Shown here piece by piece: positions 10,406 to 19,313 of a stretch of 64,000 nt of DNA; within the stretch, counting starts at the first letter, position 1; each line of letters starts with the position of its first letter. The position numbers were made by a program, and so were the translations under genes. The notes beneath the pieces are model-generated. The model did not search any database. It was not told the DNA's origin and worked only from the letters and a program-made list of their open reading frames with translations. Source of the stretch: Kineosporia sp. NBRC 101731 (GTDB taxonomy: Bacteria; Actinomycetota; Actinomycetes; Actinomycetales; Kineosporiaceae). The stretch is from positions 261,467 to 325,466 of the forward strand of contig NZ_BSTC01000001.1 in assembly GCF_030269305.1 (NCBI RefSeq), read 5' to 3'.

Positions 10406-10419
10406 GTTTCACGGGAAAC
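10406..10419. other. parS: parS-like site 7 (GTTTCACGGGAAAC)
   Basis: Both arms match the parS core exactly, but the central CACGTG is CACGGG. A change in the centre may weaken ParB binding, so this may be a decayed site. Confidence 0.65.
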
Positions 10420-10619
10420 GCCGCGTCCTGCGTGGATCAACGGCCCATGGGGGAGTGGGTCCTGATGAACATCGAGCCGCTGAGAACTGGATCAGATCCG
10501 TGAAGGCTGGGCCACGCAGCCACCCGATATCAACGGGCTTGCTCTGAAGAAGTGATCCAAAAGGTCTGGCACCTTGCGGGCAGAGGCGATGCGATGTTTC
10601 TGGGAACGGAGGGGTGATC

Positions 10620-10645
10620 GGCGATTGTTCGTGGTCACTGCACTA
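10620..10645. repeat. Isolated right-end fragment of the MITE family
   Basis: The sequence ending GTTCGTGGTCACTGCACTAG matches the right terminal repeat of the 4832 and 10790 elements. No convincing left end is seen upstream, so this is a truncated or heavily decayed copy, 145 bp before a fuller one. Confidence 0.5.
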
Positions 10646-10789
10646 GACCGAATCACTGCATCTGTCGGATGCGGCAATACCAGCGCTGTCAGCCCCGACG
10701 CCGCAGAGTCGTCACCCGCGCGGATAGTGCCACGCACCCGAAGGGTCCTTGGCCGGCCAATATCAGACAGCTTCGGCTCGAAAATGACC

Positions 10790-10941
10790 TAGTGCGGTGG
10801 CCACCAACGTTCGCCTGCACTGCTTCGTTCGCGATGAGGCAATCCCCAGTCTTCGGCCTGCAGATGCCCCTACTTCCTCCCCGGGGATGGCTTGCATGAT
10901 CATGAACGGGAAGGTGGCCAACCTTCGTGGTGACCGCACTG
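10790..10941. mobile_element. MITE-like element, long copy
   Basis: The left end TAGTGCGGTGGCCACCAACG is paired with the right end CGTGGTGACCGCACTG, where the terminal TA has become TG. At about 152 bp it carries an extra segment relative to the 4832 copy but shares its right-hand interior (CCCCGGGGATGG, GCATGATCATGAACGGG). It has no open reading frame of its own. Confidence 0.75.
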
Positions 10942-12648
10942 AGTCTGGGGCAACCGCCGGCAGACCCAAGGTTGACTGGACCGGTATTGCTTCTGGCCGC
11001 TGGCATCTTGGGTTCTGTCACCTTGCCGTGGCTACGGCAGATGTGCTCGTTCTGATGACACAGACGCCCAGAGCTGGTGAGCGAAGAGCTCCTCGCGATG
11101 TGCCTTCGGCTGAGTCACAACCAGATCTGACCTGCTGTGGCTGATCGAAGTCTTCGGGAAGATGTTGATCATTGGTCGCATCGATATTTGCTCTAACCGA
11201 GGGCCGTCAAGCCTGACTGGCTGAACCACTGACTGTTGCGTGTCGGACCGGAGTAAGCGTGTTGACAAGCTGTCTTGCCTTGCGGATGTCCAGCTCAATG
11301 ACAGCACTCTGAGCATTGCCAGCATCATGAAAGCGTCTTGGCCGTCCCGTCCTTCTCACGTGCCAGAGGGTCTCGGTTGGTGGCGAGACATTCAGAGGCC
11401 CAAACTTTCCTGACCGATGTGACCTCGCTGGGCCCGCCTAGAAATGCGGCGAAGAGATCTGACAGGCGATGTGGCGACATCACTGCCACTCAATGGCCCG
11501 CCTCGGAAGTGACTAGTCGTGTGGAATGGCGGCCGATCCGAGCCAGGCAGGTACCGAGCTATAAGAGAAGTTCTCATGCATCTGGGTGGCGATCCCGTGG
11601 CCAGAAAGTTGACTGGTGGCGAACCGTGGTTTGGGCGGAGGCACCAGCAAGCACTCCCTAGCGCGATCCTGACGCGAGCACGAATTGGCCAGGCCTGGAA
11701 TCGGATCATGACGGCTGACGGCAGTTAGCGGATAAGGAAGTTGCCCGAACATGGCTGAGCCAGCTGTCGTTCACCCAGCCGATGGTCATCTCAGGAGTGG
11801 CCTGACGATCGCAGCCGATGAGCCACATCGAATTCTGTCTGCCGGCATCTGGCTCATCCGTTGCAGCACGCTACTCAGGAGGTGACGAAGCCCAGAGGGA
11901 TGAGTCGGTGGCTGCTGGATTGGAAGGATGCCAATAGCCATCTGTTCACGTGAGCGAGCCGACCGCCATTGGCTGGACCAAGCGGCGCAGCTCAGCTGGC
12001 CGGCGCTATCCATGCATGGCGAAGCGATGGACGTCCCTAGTCCGGGCGCACGATGAGACATCTCATGGCCAAGATCCAGCTCAGAAGCCATAACGGTCGT
12101 AGGGCCGGGTAATTGGCTGGCTTGGCTTCGCGATTGACTACTACGACGAAATGGCGCCGACGCGGCCCCAGCCGTCCGAGCACCGGGCCAGACCGGTGCT
12201 CATGACGAGCAGCGAATCCCCAAGCATGTCCCCTGTTGATGCGCGCACAAGATGAGCCGCAACTGCCTGTTCGACCTTGGACAGGCGCCCGTCCGAAAAC
12301 AGATCATGCCGATAAGGCTCCTCGATCGCCTCACCACCCGTGAGTCAAGGCCACGGACGCGGTCTTCAACGGCTGTCTCTTCTTGGGTGGCTTGCCATGA
12401 CGAGTCTGTCGCTTCCGCCATCGACTCCGGTCGTGTGGCGATCGCGATCCGCTTCTGAAAGGGCTGGAAGCTTCGGCGGCTCACGGTCAGCATCCACTGA
12501 TGTGAACGACCCGCGTCAGCAAGACCCCAGATCCTGTCAGAGGCGTGACCGTACGGAAGGTCCTCGAGCGGTATGGCCAAGTGGGATCAGCCAGAACGAG
12601 GTGGCTCACGTCAGGGGAGTGCTGGGACTAACGAATGGCACGGCGCCG

Positions 12649-12708
12649 CTCAGTTGGCGAGCACCTCGGGATTCACACCGTTGCGGTCCGGTGTGTCGCC
12701 CAACTGAG
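12649..12708. repeat. Nested inverted repeats, possible structured element
   Basis: The outer arms CTCAGTTGGCGA (12649-12660) and TCGCCCAACTGAG (12696-12708) pair with one bulge. Inside them CACACCG (12674-12680) pairs with CGGTGTG (12689-12695). Stacked stems of this kind could form a cruciform or a folded RNA. No promoter or adjacent gene was recognised. Confidence 0.6.
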
Positions 12709-13365
12709 CTGATCTTCCGAAGGGTGCCCCGGCGGTTGATAACAGCGGTCGATCTGGCAGTGGGCTCATACAAGAAAGATCGATGACGGGGTGATGACCG
12801 CCGGCGCTCTGTGGAGGCACCACATCCGAGGTTCCCTCCTCGTGAGCCGTCCCGTGAGTTCAATAGGCCTTGGCTTGAGGGGGGTGGGCCAGGGTCTGCC
12901 GCGGAACCTGTCTGCGTCTCAACCGCCCGAGTCTGACTGTCTCAGTCTGAGTGACGCTTCACCTCTGCGCCCGATTCAGCCGGCGACGTTCGTGCTGAGA
13001 GGCAACCAGCCTGCGTCAGGCACTCCCATAGAACGAGCCAGGGGTAGCCGGCGATGTTCAGACCTGGACGGATGGGCCGCCACAGCGAACCGTAGAGCAG
13101 CGGAGGTTCTGCATGAGAGGGACGCTGGTCGGCCGCAAGCTGTCCGACGATCTCGGTGGTTGTTCGCTCAGTCCGCGGCAATACAGCTGGTTGTGACGCG
13201 GTTCGACGTGGATCGGTTCATGGAAGCAGGCCATGCACATCACCCGGCCATGGGAGCAGGTCAAGGAGCCGGCCCGGGTTAGCAGTCGGCCGATTCGAGA
13301 TATTTGATTCACATGATTGAGACGCTGGCGTTGATCAGGATGTGACGCTGGAAGACGGATAGTGG

Positions 13366-13491
13366 TCCCGGAGTCCCGGAGTCCCGGAGTCCCGGAGTCC
13401 CGGAGTCCCGGAGTCCCGGAGTCCCGGAGTCCCGGAGTCCCGGAGTCCCGGAGTCCCGGAGTCCCGGAGTCCCGGAGTCCCGGAGTCCCGG
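13366..13491. repeat. 8-bp tandem repeat array, 15.75 units
   Basis: TCCCGGAG is repeated perfectly for 126 bp. Downstream, isolated units recur (for example near 13526-13537). It is the second octamer array in the gene-poor region, with a different unit from that at 1-144 but the same period and similar size. Frames through it give repeated SPGVPESR-type peptides and are not genes. Confidence 0.97.
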
Positions 13492-14228
13492 GCGCGCGGA
13501 GTCCGGGGGGTATGAAGCCCTGGGATTCCGGAGTCCCGAAACTCGGCCGTTCAGTAGTCGAGGAGCCCAGGGGAATCGAAAGACCCGGGCCCAGGAACCG
13601 GGCAGAGTAGCTGGCTTGAGACCAGCGAGGGATGGCAGCAAGACCTGATAGTGATTGATGCTGTGGCCCCGGATAGAGATTCCGGTTACGAGGGGCAGAA
13701 CTGGATGCACCAGCTGGGACGTGGATCGCCATTTTCGAAGCGATCCTCAGATGGATTCAGGCGATCTCTTCGAGTCAACTCGGGCGAGGCGTGAATCATC
13801 AGCCGGTCACGCCGGCCGGCCAATCGCTCACGGTCGGCTGACCGCTGGATGGTGATCTGTCGGACGGGAAAGGTTCACAGGATCACGAACACGGAGGTAG
13901 CTGGTGGGGGAGGCGCTCATCGCGGATGAGGTGGCCTCGCAGCTCATGGCCTCCTGCGTCTGAGTCCTGCCTAGCGCAAGGTTGTCCAGTAGCGCTGACT
14001 CCTTCCGCGGGTCGCCAGCGATCTACTGATCACTGATCGCGTGGCAAGGAGCAGCCTCAATCGATAAGGGCACTAGGGCCGCGAGCGTGAGCAGTCAGTT
14101 GCCGCAAGACGGGCCGCCTCAGGATGTCTGGCCAGCCGCTGTCACCGGTGTCTGAAATGGCGTGCGGTCGGCGTAGACACAGCGTTGTGCGAGCCACTCC
14201 GAAGTTGCTGTATGCGCTACATCTCGTC

Positions 14229-14242
14229 GTTTCACGTGGAAC
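14229..14242. other. parS: parS site 8 (GTTTCACGTGGAAC)
   Basis: One mismatch to the parS core, in the right arm; identical to the cores at 6268 and 9048. It lies 0.6 kb upstream of parA. Confidence 0.82.
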
Positions 14243-14687
14243 AACAGGGCCCATGTAGCCGCCCTTCTCCGTCCCGTTCTTGCTCCGGGTCGCCCCTGGA
14301 GCGGGCGTCCACGAACCTTGACCGGGCCCCACCTTGTCCTTCGCCAACCGGCGGTGACCAGCCTTCGGCCGAGAGGCGTCCTCAGATCTCCGAGGATGAG
14401 GTGAAGGCCTTTCGGGAAGTAGAGGCAGTGCCTGGCCGGAGGCGGGGGGTGCAGGATCAGCAACGAGGGGACGTCGGTCGCAGCCGACGAGGGTTCGTGT
14501 CCACCGCACTAGCGCGATCCTCGCAACAGGCGAATGACTGCGCCGTCACGGTCGCCACCTGATTAGTGACTCGCAGTACACCTGGCCTCACATCATGGGT
14601 AGTGTGATGTCGACATGGTTGACTGAAGTCATCGCGATGAAAGAGCGCCGTGGGGGCGGTTCGGCGCACATCGCTCACCACTGACCT

Positions 14688-14826
14688 GTGGACAATGTGG
14701 GGATCTTCAGGTGTGGATGACTGCGGTGGATAGCGCGGAAGGCCTCCTCACCTGCTCTGATTGACCAGGCTCCGCGAGTGTCCACAAGGCAGAAAGTTTT
14801 CCACAGTCGGGAAAACCTGTGGATGA
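14688..14826. promoter_or_regulatory. DnaA-box-like cluster directly upstream of parA
   Basis: Five nonamers fall in 139 bp: TGTGGACAA at 14688-14696 (exact reverse complement of TTGTCCACA), TGTGGATGA at 14712-14720, GTGTCCACA at 14778-14786, TTTTCCACA at 14797-14805 and TGTGGATGA at 14818-14826. All but the first have one mismatch. The last two flank a GTTTTCC/GGAAAAC inverted repeat. The cluster ends 46 bp before the parA start and could couple parA expression to DnaA. Alternatively it could be a displaced piece of an origin. Confidence 0.55.
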
Positions 14827-14872
14827 GCGCACCGAGAGTGGGTCGAACGCGAGATGATGGCGGAGCTGGACA

Positions 14873-16873
14873 ATGGAAGGGACGTTGGTGAGCGAATTGG
14901 GCTGGCCCTCGGCAGCACTTAAGCGAATGGCCAATGGTCTCGGTTGGCCCAAGAGCGACCGCACGTTGGTTTCCCGTGAAACATCGCCCCGTAAACCCGA
15001 ATCCCACCCTGAGCCCGCCGCCAAGCGCGCCAACGTCTTCGCTCGTGCGGCCGAAGCAGAAGCGAAATTCGCAGTAGAGGATTCTCCGGCTTCGGGGAAG
15101 CCGGCCACCGGTCTCAGGACCGGACGGCACGCAGCGCCGGCCCAGGTGGTGCAGTCTCCGATAGCACCCCCACCCCCGTCCGTGCCCCAGTCTTCGGCAG
15201 GGTCCCAGTCTTCGCCAGGGGCTCCGCTTAAGGCGACGCCTCCAACACTGCCGACGGCTCCCTCCGGTGAGGTGGTGCGGGATGAAGATGGACTGGTCCA
15301 GTCGGTCCCGCCCCCGCCCACCGCGCCGGAGATGACGTCCAAGACCTTGAATGACCAGGGCCCCAGCTTGGCTCGGCGCCCTGATGCCGTAGTAGACCTG
15401 CGCGATTCGGTGGTCGACCTGCGCGACGACGATTTGCCACCTGCTCCGGTAGACCGCTTCACCACCGGGGGAGGAGTGTTCGCCGCGGAGAGATACGATC
15501 GTGGCGGTACACCCTTGAGAGTTCCGGGCCGGCCGATCGCTACGCCTGACATTGAAGAGATCGTCGCGACGTACGCGAGCCGGGCGGCTCTTAGTGAGAG
15601 TGGCACTTTGATCGACGTGGACCGGGCCGAGCGACATGGAAGCGCTCCGGCCAATGATCACCAGTACGTCGGCGCCGACAACGGTGCCAGCCGGACCGGG
15701 GCACGAGCCCTGAGTTCCCCCACATCATCTGCAGAGGTTCGGATGTCATCGAGCAACGAGCCCAGCAATGCGGACACTGAGGCCGGATACTCGGTTTCTG
15801 TCACCCGTCCCTGGCTGGGAGTGGAGCTGGGCGCGGAACCGACTCCGGGATTCCGGCAGCCGGTTCAGCGTCCCGCAGAAGCCCGGGAGGCAGGCGCGAC
15901 GACCGCACCGGCGGCGACAGGAAGTCAGCCGCTGGTCGAATCGATCTCGCTGATCGACGACACTCCGCTTGCGCTGGAGGTCGCTGAAGACACGCGCCGC
16001 CGCATCGCGCTGGCCGGGCGTCGTTTCCCCCGCCCGAAGGAGACGCGGGTACTGACCGTGTCGAACCAGAAGGGCGGCGTCGGTAAGACAACGACGACGG
16101 TCAACCTGGCAGCTGCTCTCGCCCAGGCCGGCCTGCGGGTGCTGGTGCTCGACAACGACCCCCAGGGCAACGCGTCCACCGCTCTGGGCATCGACCACCA
16201 CGCCGAGGTGCCGAGCATCTACGACGTGCTGGTCGAAGGGATGCCGCTGAAAGACGTCGTGCAGAAATGCCCAGACGTCGAGAACCTCTGGTGTGCGCCG
16301 GCCACGATCGACTTGGCCGGTGCCGAGATCGAACTGGTCTCGTTGGTGGCGCGTGAGTCGCGGCTGCAGCGGGCAGTGGCCACCTACCTCGAGGAGCAGG
16401 AGGCCGGCCCTGGGCGTCTCGACTACATCCTCATCGACTGCCCGCCGAGCCTCGGACTGCTGACGGTCAACGCGTTCGTCGCGGCGCAGGAGGTGCTGAT
16501 CCCGATTCAGTGCGAGTACTACGCGCTGGAGGGTCTGTCTCAGCTGCTGCGTAACGTGGACCTGATCAAGGGGCACCTCAACCCCAGGCTTCACGTCTCC
16601 ACGATTCTCCTGACCATGTACGACGGGCGTACCCGCCTGTCGTCGCAGGTTGCCGACGAGGTTCGGGCACACTTCACCACCGAGGTGCTGAAGACGACGG
16701 TTCCGCGGTCGGTCCGGATCTCCGAGGCTCCGAGTCACGGGCAGACGGTCATGACCTACGACCCGGCCTCGAGCGGTGCGCTCTCCTACCTGGAGGCCGC
16801 ACGTGAGCTGGCCGAGCAGGTCCTTGACGACAATGAGCGCGAGCAGCGACAGGCCCACGCAAACCGCACGTGA
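14873..16873 (+). CDS. parA: ParA chromosome-partitioning ATPase with long N-terminal extension
   Basis: ParA is the Walker-type ATPase that moves or anchors ParB-parS complexes. The conserved domain starts near residue 390. It has the deviant Walker A KGGVGKTT at 400-407, DNDPQG at 427-432 and DCPPS from D522, and closely follows actinobacterial ParA thereafter. The first 390 or so residues are Pro/Ser/Ala-rich and predicted disordered, with a repeated VDLRD motif. They include VSRET (33-37), a motif that Streptomyces ParA also carries and that is encoded by a parS-like site. Actinobacterial ParA is usually 300-350 residues; this is 666. ATG 14873 has GGAG seven bases upstream; GTG 14888 is an alternative. 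parB follows after 281 bp. Confidence 0.93.
   Translation: MEGTLVSELGWPSAALKRMANGLGWPKSDRTLVSRETSPRKPESHPEPAAKRANVFARAAEAEAKFAVEDSPASGKPATGLRTGRHAAPAQVVQSPIAPPPPSVPQSSAGSQSSPGAPLKATPPTLPTAPSGEVVRDEDGLVQSVPPPPTAPEMTSKTLNDQGPSLARRPDAVVDLRDSVVDLRDDDLPPAPVDRFTTGGGVFAAERYDRGGTPLRVPGRPIATPDIEEIVATYASRAALSESGTLIDVDRAERHGSAPANDHQYVGADNGASRTGARALSSPTSSAEVRMSSSNEPSNADTEAGYSVSVTRPWLGVELGAEPTPGFRQPVQRPAEAREAGATTAPAATGSQPLVESISLIDDTPLALEVAEDTRRRIALAGRRFPRPKETRVLTVSNQKGGVGKTTTTVNLAAALAQAGLRVLVLDNDPQGNASTALGIDHHAEVPSIYDVLVEGMPLKDVVQKCPDVENLWCAPATIDLAGAEIELVSLVARESRLQRAVATYLEEQEAGPGRLDYILIDCPPSLGLLTVNAFVAAQEVLIPIQCEYYALEGLSQLLRNVDLIKGHLNPRLHVSTILLTMYDGRTRLSSQVADEVRAHFTTEVLKTTVPRSVRISEAPSHGQTVMTYDPASSGALSYLEAARELAEQVLDDNEREQRQAHANRT
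14969..14982. other. parS: parS site 9 (GTTTCCCGTGAAAC), inside parA
   Basis: One mismatch to the parS core, in the centre (CCCGTG). It is read in frame as Val-Ser-Arg-Glu-Thr in the N-terminus of ParA, a placement also known in other actinobacteria. It is the rightmost parS-like site I find in the window. Confidence 0.75.
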
Positions 16874-17154
16874 AACAGACAGCAACGACCAAAGATCAAG
16901 ACCGACCGGTCGTGACAACGGCCTTGGTTGCGACTGGGGCGTTCGGACGAGAACGGCCAGTAGCCACCCGACTCGACGGGCTGAGGGGTTCAGCCTTGAG
17001 GCATATCCGTCGAGTCGGGATGTAAGAGCTGCGCCACACGGGTGAATCTCACCCGATGGGCGCACAGGCAAGGCCGTTGACGGGGACTCGACAGCCAACC
17101 GGCGCAAGCACGTGACAGAGCGGAAAGACCCATGCGTAATGACGAGGAGCAGGC

Positions 17155-18261
17155 GTGAGCGACAAGCGTAGAGGCTTGGGGCGAGGCCTCGGAGCGCTGA
17201 TCCCGCCGCCTCCGGCCGCCCGCCCTGCTGGCGACAGCCCGGTAGACAGCGCTTTCTTCAGTGAGCGTCAGGACGGCGAAAGTCCGGCCGACGCGACGAA
17301 GGCCAAGGAGCCGGCGGCGAAGGTCACGCCGGAGACGACAGACACCAAGGTCGAGCCGGAGGCCACGCCGGCCAAGCCCGAAGAGCCGAAGGGCCCCGAA
17401 CTGGTCCAGGTGCCGGGCGCCTACTTCACCGAACTTCCGGTCGGCACCATCGGGCCGAACCCCCGCCAGCCGCGGACGGAGTTCGACCAAGAGGCGATGG
17501 CCGAGCTGGTGCACTCGATCAAAGAGATCGGTGTTCTTCAGCCCATCGTCGTGCGAGCGGTGCCCGGCATCGACGCCGATGGCAAAGAGATCTCCTACCA
17601 GCTCATCATGGGCGAGCGTCGGTGGCGAGCGAGCAAGGAGGCCGGGCTCGAGACGGTCCCGGCGATCGTCCGCGACACCAACGATGATGACCTGCTGCGC
17701 GATGCCCTGCTCGAGAACCTGCACCGCAGTGAACTGAACCCTCTGGAAGAGGCCGCGGCCTACCAGCAGTTGCTCGACGACTTCGGTTGTACGCACGAGG
17801 TTCTGGCCACGCGGATCGGCCGGTCCCGGCCGCAGATCAGCAACACGATCCGGCTCCTTCGTCTGCCGTCCAAGGTGCAGAAGCGGGTTGCGGCCGGAGT
17901 GCTCTCGGCCGGTCACGCCCGTGCGCTGCTCGGTCTCGAAGACTCCGAGGCCATGGACAAGCTCGCGACGCGCATTGTTGAAGAGGGACTCTCCGTCCGG
18001 TCGACGGAAGAGGTCGTCAAGCTCACCGATCCGAGCGAGACCAAGTCCAAGCCGCGCAACAAGCCGAAGGCAGGCGGCCGCAACGTCGAGCTCGACGACC
18101 TGGCGAGCCGCCTAGCCGACCTGCTCGACACCCGCGTCAACATTGCTCTCGGCCAGTCCAAGGGCAAGCTGAGTGTCGAGTTCGCCAGCGTCGAAGATCT
18201 CAACCGGATCCTCGACATCCTCACCCCGGAGTTGCGTAAGGCATTCCAGAACGGGGAGTAG
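17155..18261 (+). CDS. parB: ParB centromere-binding CTPase
   Basis: ParB loads at parS as a CTP-dependent sliding clamp and works with ParA. After a basic RRGLGRGLGALIP start and a low-complexity linker, the N-terminal CTPase domain contains GERRWRAS (153-160) and ENLHRSELNPLEEA (from 187). A helix-turn-helix region (TRIGRSRPQISNTIRLL) reads parS, and the C-terminal dimerisation segment ends at 368. The length is normal for actinobacteria. GTG 17155 follows a GAGGAG ribosome site. The gene lies downstream of parA in the same direction and ends just before a strong terminator. Its targets are presumably the nine upstream sites. Confidence 0.97.
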   Translation: MSDKRRGLGRGLGALIPPPPAARPAGDSPVDSAFFSERQDGESPADATKAKEPAAKVTPETTDTKVEPEATPAKPEEPKGPELVQVPGAYFTELPVGTIGPNPRQPRTEFDQEAMAELVHSIKEIGVLQPIVVRAVPGIDADGKEISYQLIMGERRWRASKEAGLETVPAIVRDTNDDDLLRDALLENLHRSELNPLEEAAAYQQLLDDFGCTHEVLATRIGRSRPQISNTIRLLRLPSKVQKRVAAGVLSAGHARALLGLEDSEAMDKLATRIVEEGLSVRSTEEVVKLTDPSETKSKPRNKPKAGGRNVELDDLASRLADLLDTRVNIALGQSKGKLSVEFASVEDLNRILDILTPELRKAFQNGE

Positions 18262-18272
18262 AACCCAACACC

Positions 18273-18314
18273 TTGAGGACGCCTACCAGCACGCGTGCTG
18301 GTAGGCGTCCTCAA
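18273..18314. terminator. Bidirectional terminator between parB and ddl
   Basis: A perfect 19-bp stem (TTGAGGACGCCTACCAGCA and its complement) encloses loop CGCG, so the whole 42 bp is a palindrome. It sits between the convergent genes parB and the D-Ala ligase, 12 bp after the parB stop. Confidence 0.92.
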
Positions 18315-18331
18315 TGCTGTGGGAAGAACCG

Positions 18332-19273
18332 TCAGACGAGCGCCCGCTCGACCAACTGCCGGTAGACCGACGCCGGCGACAGCCCGGCGGCCTCGATCGA
18401 CATCGGCAGCAACGACGTCTCGGTCATGCCCGGCGCCACGTTGACCTCGAGAAACCACGGTTGCCCGGTCTTGTCCACGATGAGATCGGTGCGGGACACA
18501 TGGCGCAGCCCGAACGCCTCGTGCGCAGACAGCGCGGCGGCCTTCACCGCGGCCGCGGTCTCGTCAGAAAGCCGGGCCGGGCAGAAGAACTCGGTTGCCC
18601 CGGCGATGTACCGCGCGTCGAAATCGTAGAAGCCGGAGTCCGGCACGATCTCTACCGGTGGCAGGGCGACCGGACCGTCACCCGTGTCCAGCACCGTCAC
18701 GGCGACCTCGACCCCGGAGATCTGCTGCTCGACCAGCGCCACATCCCCGTACGCGAAGCAGTCGACCATCGCCCGCGGCAACGACTCCTCCCGGCGCACG
18801 GCACTCGCGCCCAGCGCCGATCCACCCCGCGCCGGCTTCACCACCAGCGGCAGACCGAGGCGTTCCACGATCGAGGTCAGTACCCGGTTCGCCCCGAGCT
18901 CCCGGAAGATGCCGTGCGGCAACGCGACGAATCGCGGTGCGGTCAGCCCGGCCTCCGCGGCGATGCTCTTCGCTACGGACTTGTCCCACGAGAGCCGGCA
19001 CGCGGCCGGGTCGGAGCCGACGTAGGGCACCCCGACGAGCTCGAGAACATCTCGTACGGCGCCGTCCTCACCACTGACCCCATGCAACAGCGGCCACACC
19101 ACATCGATCTGACCCGACCGCAGGGTGTCGAGCAGCCGGTCGTCGACATCGGTGACCGTGACCTCGCATCCGGCCTCACGCAAGACCTCGGCGACCCGGC
19201 GGCCCGACCGTAGAGATACCTCGCGCTCGTGCGAGAGGCCACCCGCCAGGATCAGAACCCGCGGTGACAACAT
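18332..19273 (-). CDS. ddl: D-alanine--D-alanine ligase family protein
   Basis: This ATP-grasp enzyme joins two D-alanines for the peptidoglycan precursor. It shows an N-terminal HEREVSLRSG motif, LHGVSGEDG, the ATP-grasp lysine region LPLVVKPARGGSALG, and the metal and ATP site FLEVNVAPGMTETS near the C-terminus. At 313 residues the length is slightly short but normal. I chose ATG 19273 because GGAGG and GGAAG precede it; an in-frame ATG at 19297 lacks a ribosome site. It lies 40 bp downstream of the aminotransferase on the same strand, so the two are probably co-transcribed. Actinobacteria often have another ddl elsewhere, so this may be a second copy or a related D-Ala-D-X ligase. Confidence 0.9.
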   Translation of the reverse strand: MLSPRVLILAGGLSHEREVSLRSGRRVAEVLREAGCEVTVTDVDDRLLDTLRSGQIDVVWPLLHGVSGEDGAVRDVLELVGVPYVGSDPAACRLSWDKSVAKSIAAEAGLTAPRFVALPHGIFRELGANRVLTSIVERLGLPLVVKPARGGSALGASAVRREESLPRAMVDCFAYGDVALVEQQISGVEVAVTVLDTGDGPVALPPVEIVPDSGFYDFDARYIAGATEFFCPARLSDETAAAVKAAALSAHEAFGLRHVSRTDLIVDKTGQPWFLEVNVAPGMTETSLLPMSIEAAGLSPASVYRQLVERALV

Positions 19274-19313
19274 GACTTCCGTACCTCCATCAGACATTTG
19301 TTCGTGACGTGAA

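Larger units (their letters stand above)
7617..14872. other. Gene-poor, parS-bearing stretch (right part)
   Basis: No recognisable gene is seen between the IS630 element and parA. The longest open frames (for example 9781-10326 plus, 14057-14509 minus) are low-complexity, lack ribosome binding sites and match no family known to me. The stretch holds three parS-like sites, two further MITE-like copies and fragments, isolated DnaA boxes, an 8-bp tandem array, a 22-bp tandem duplication and a nested inverted repeat. The genes that normally precede parA in actinobacteria (rsmG, jag, yidC) are missing. Confidence 0.75.

Noticed and set aside
1-13491. CRISPR arrays at the two octamer repeats
   Set aside because: Units are 8 bp and contiguous, with no spacers and no cas genes.
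14293-14513. A further MITE copy ending GTGTCCACCGCACTAG
   Set aside because: The right end fits the family but the left end (GCGTCCACGAACC) is too diverged to set limits with confidence.
14675-15661. A 328-residue open frame antisense to parA
   Set aside because: Shadow of the parA coding frame in GC-rich DNA.
16863-16876. A tenth parS site at the parA stop codon
   Set aside because: Only the right half (CACGTGAAAC) matches; four mismatches in the left arm.
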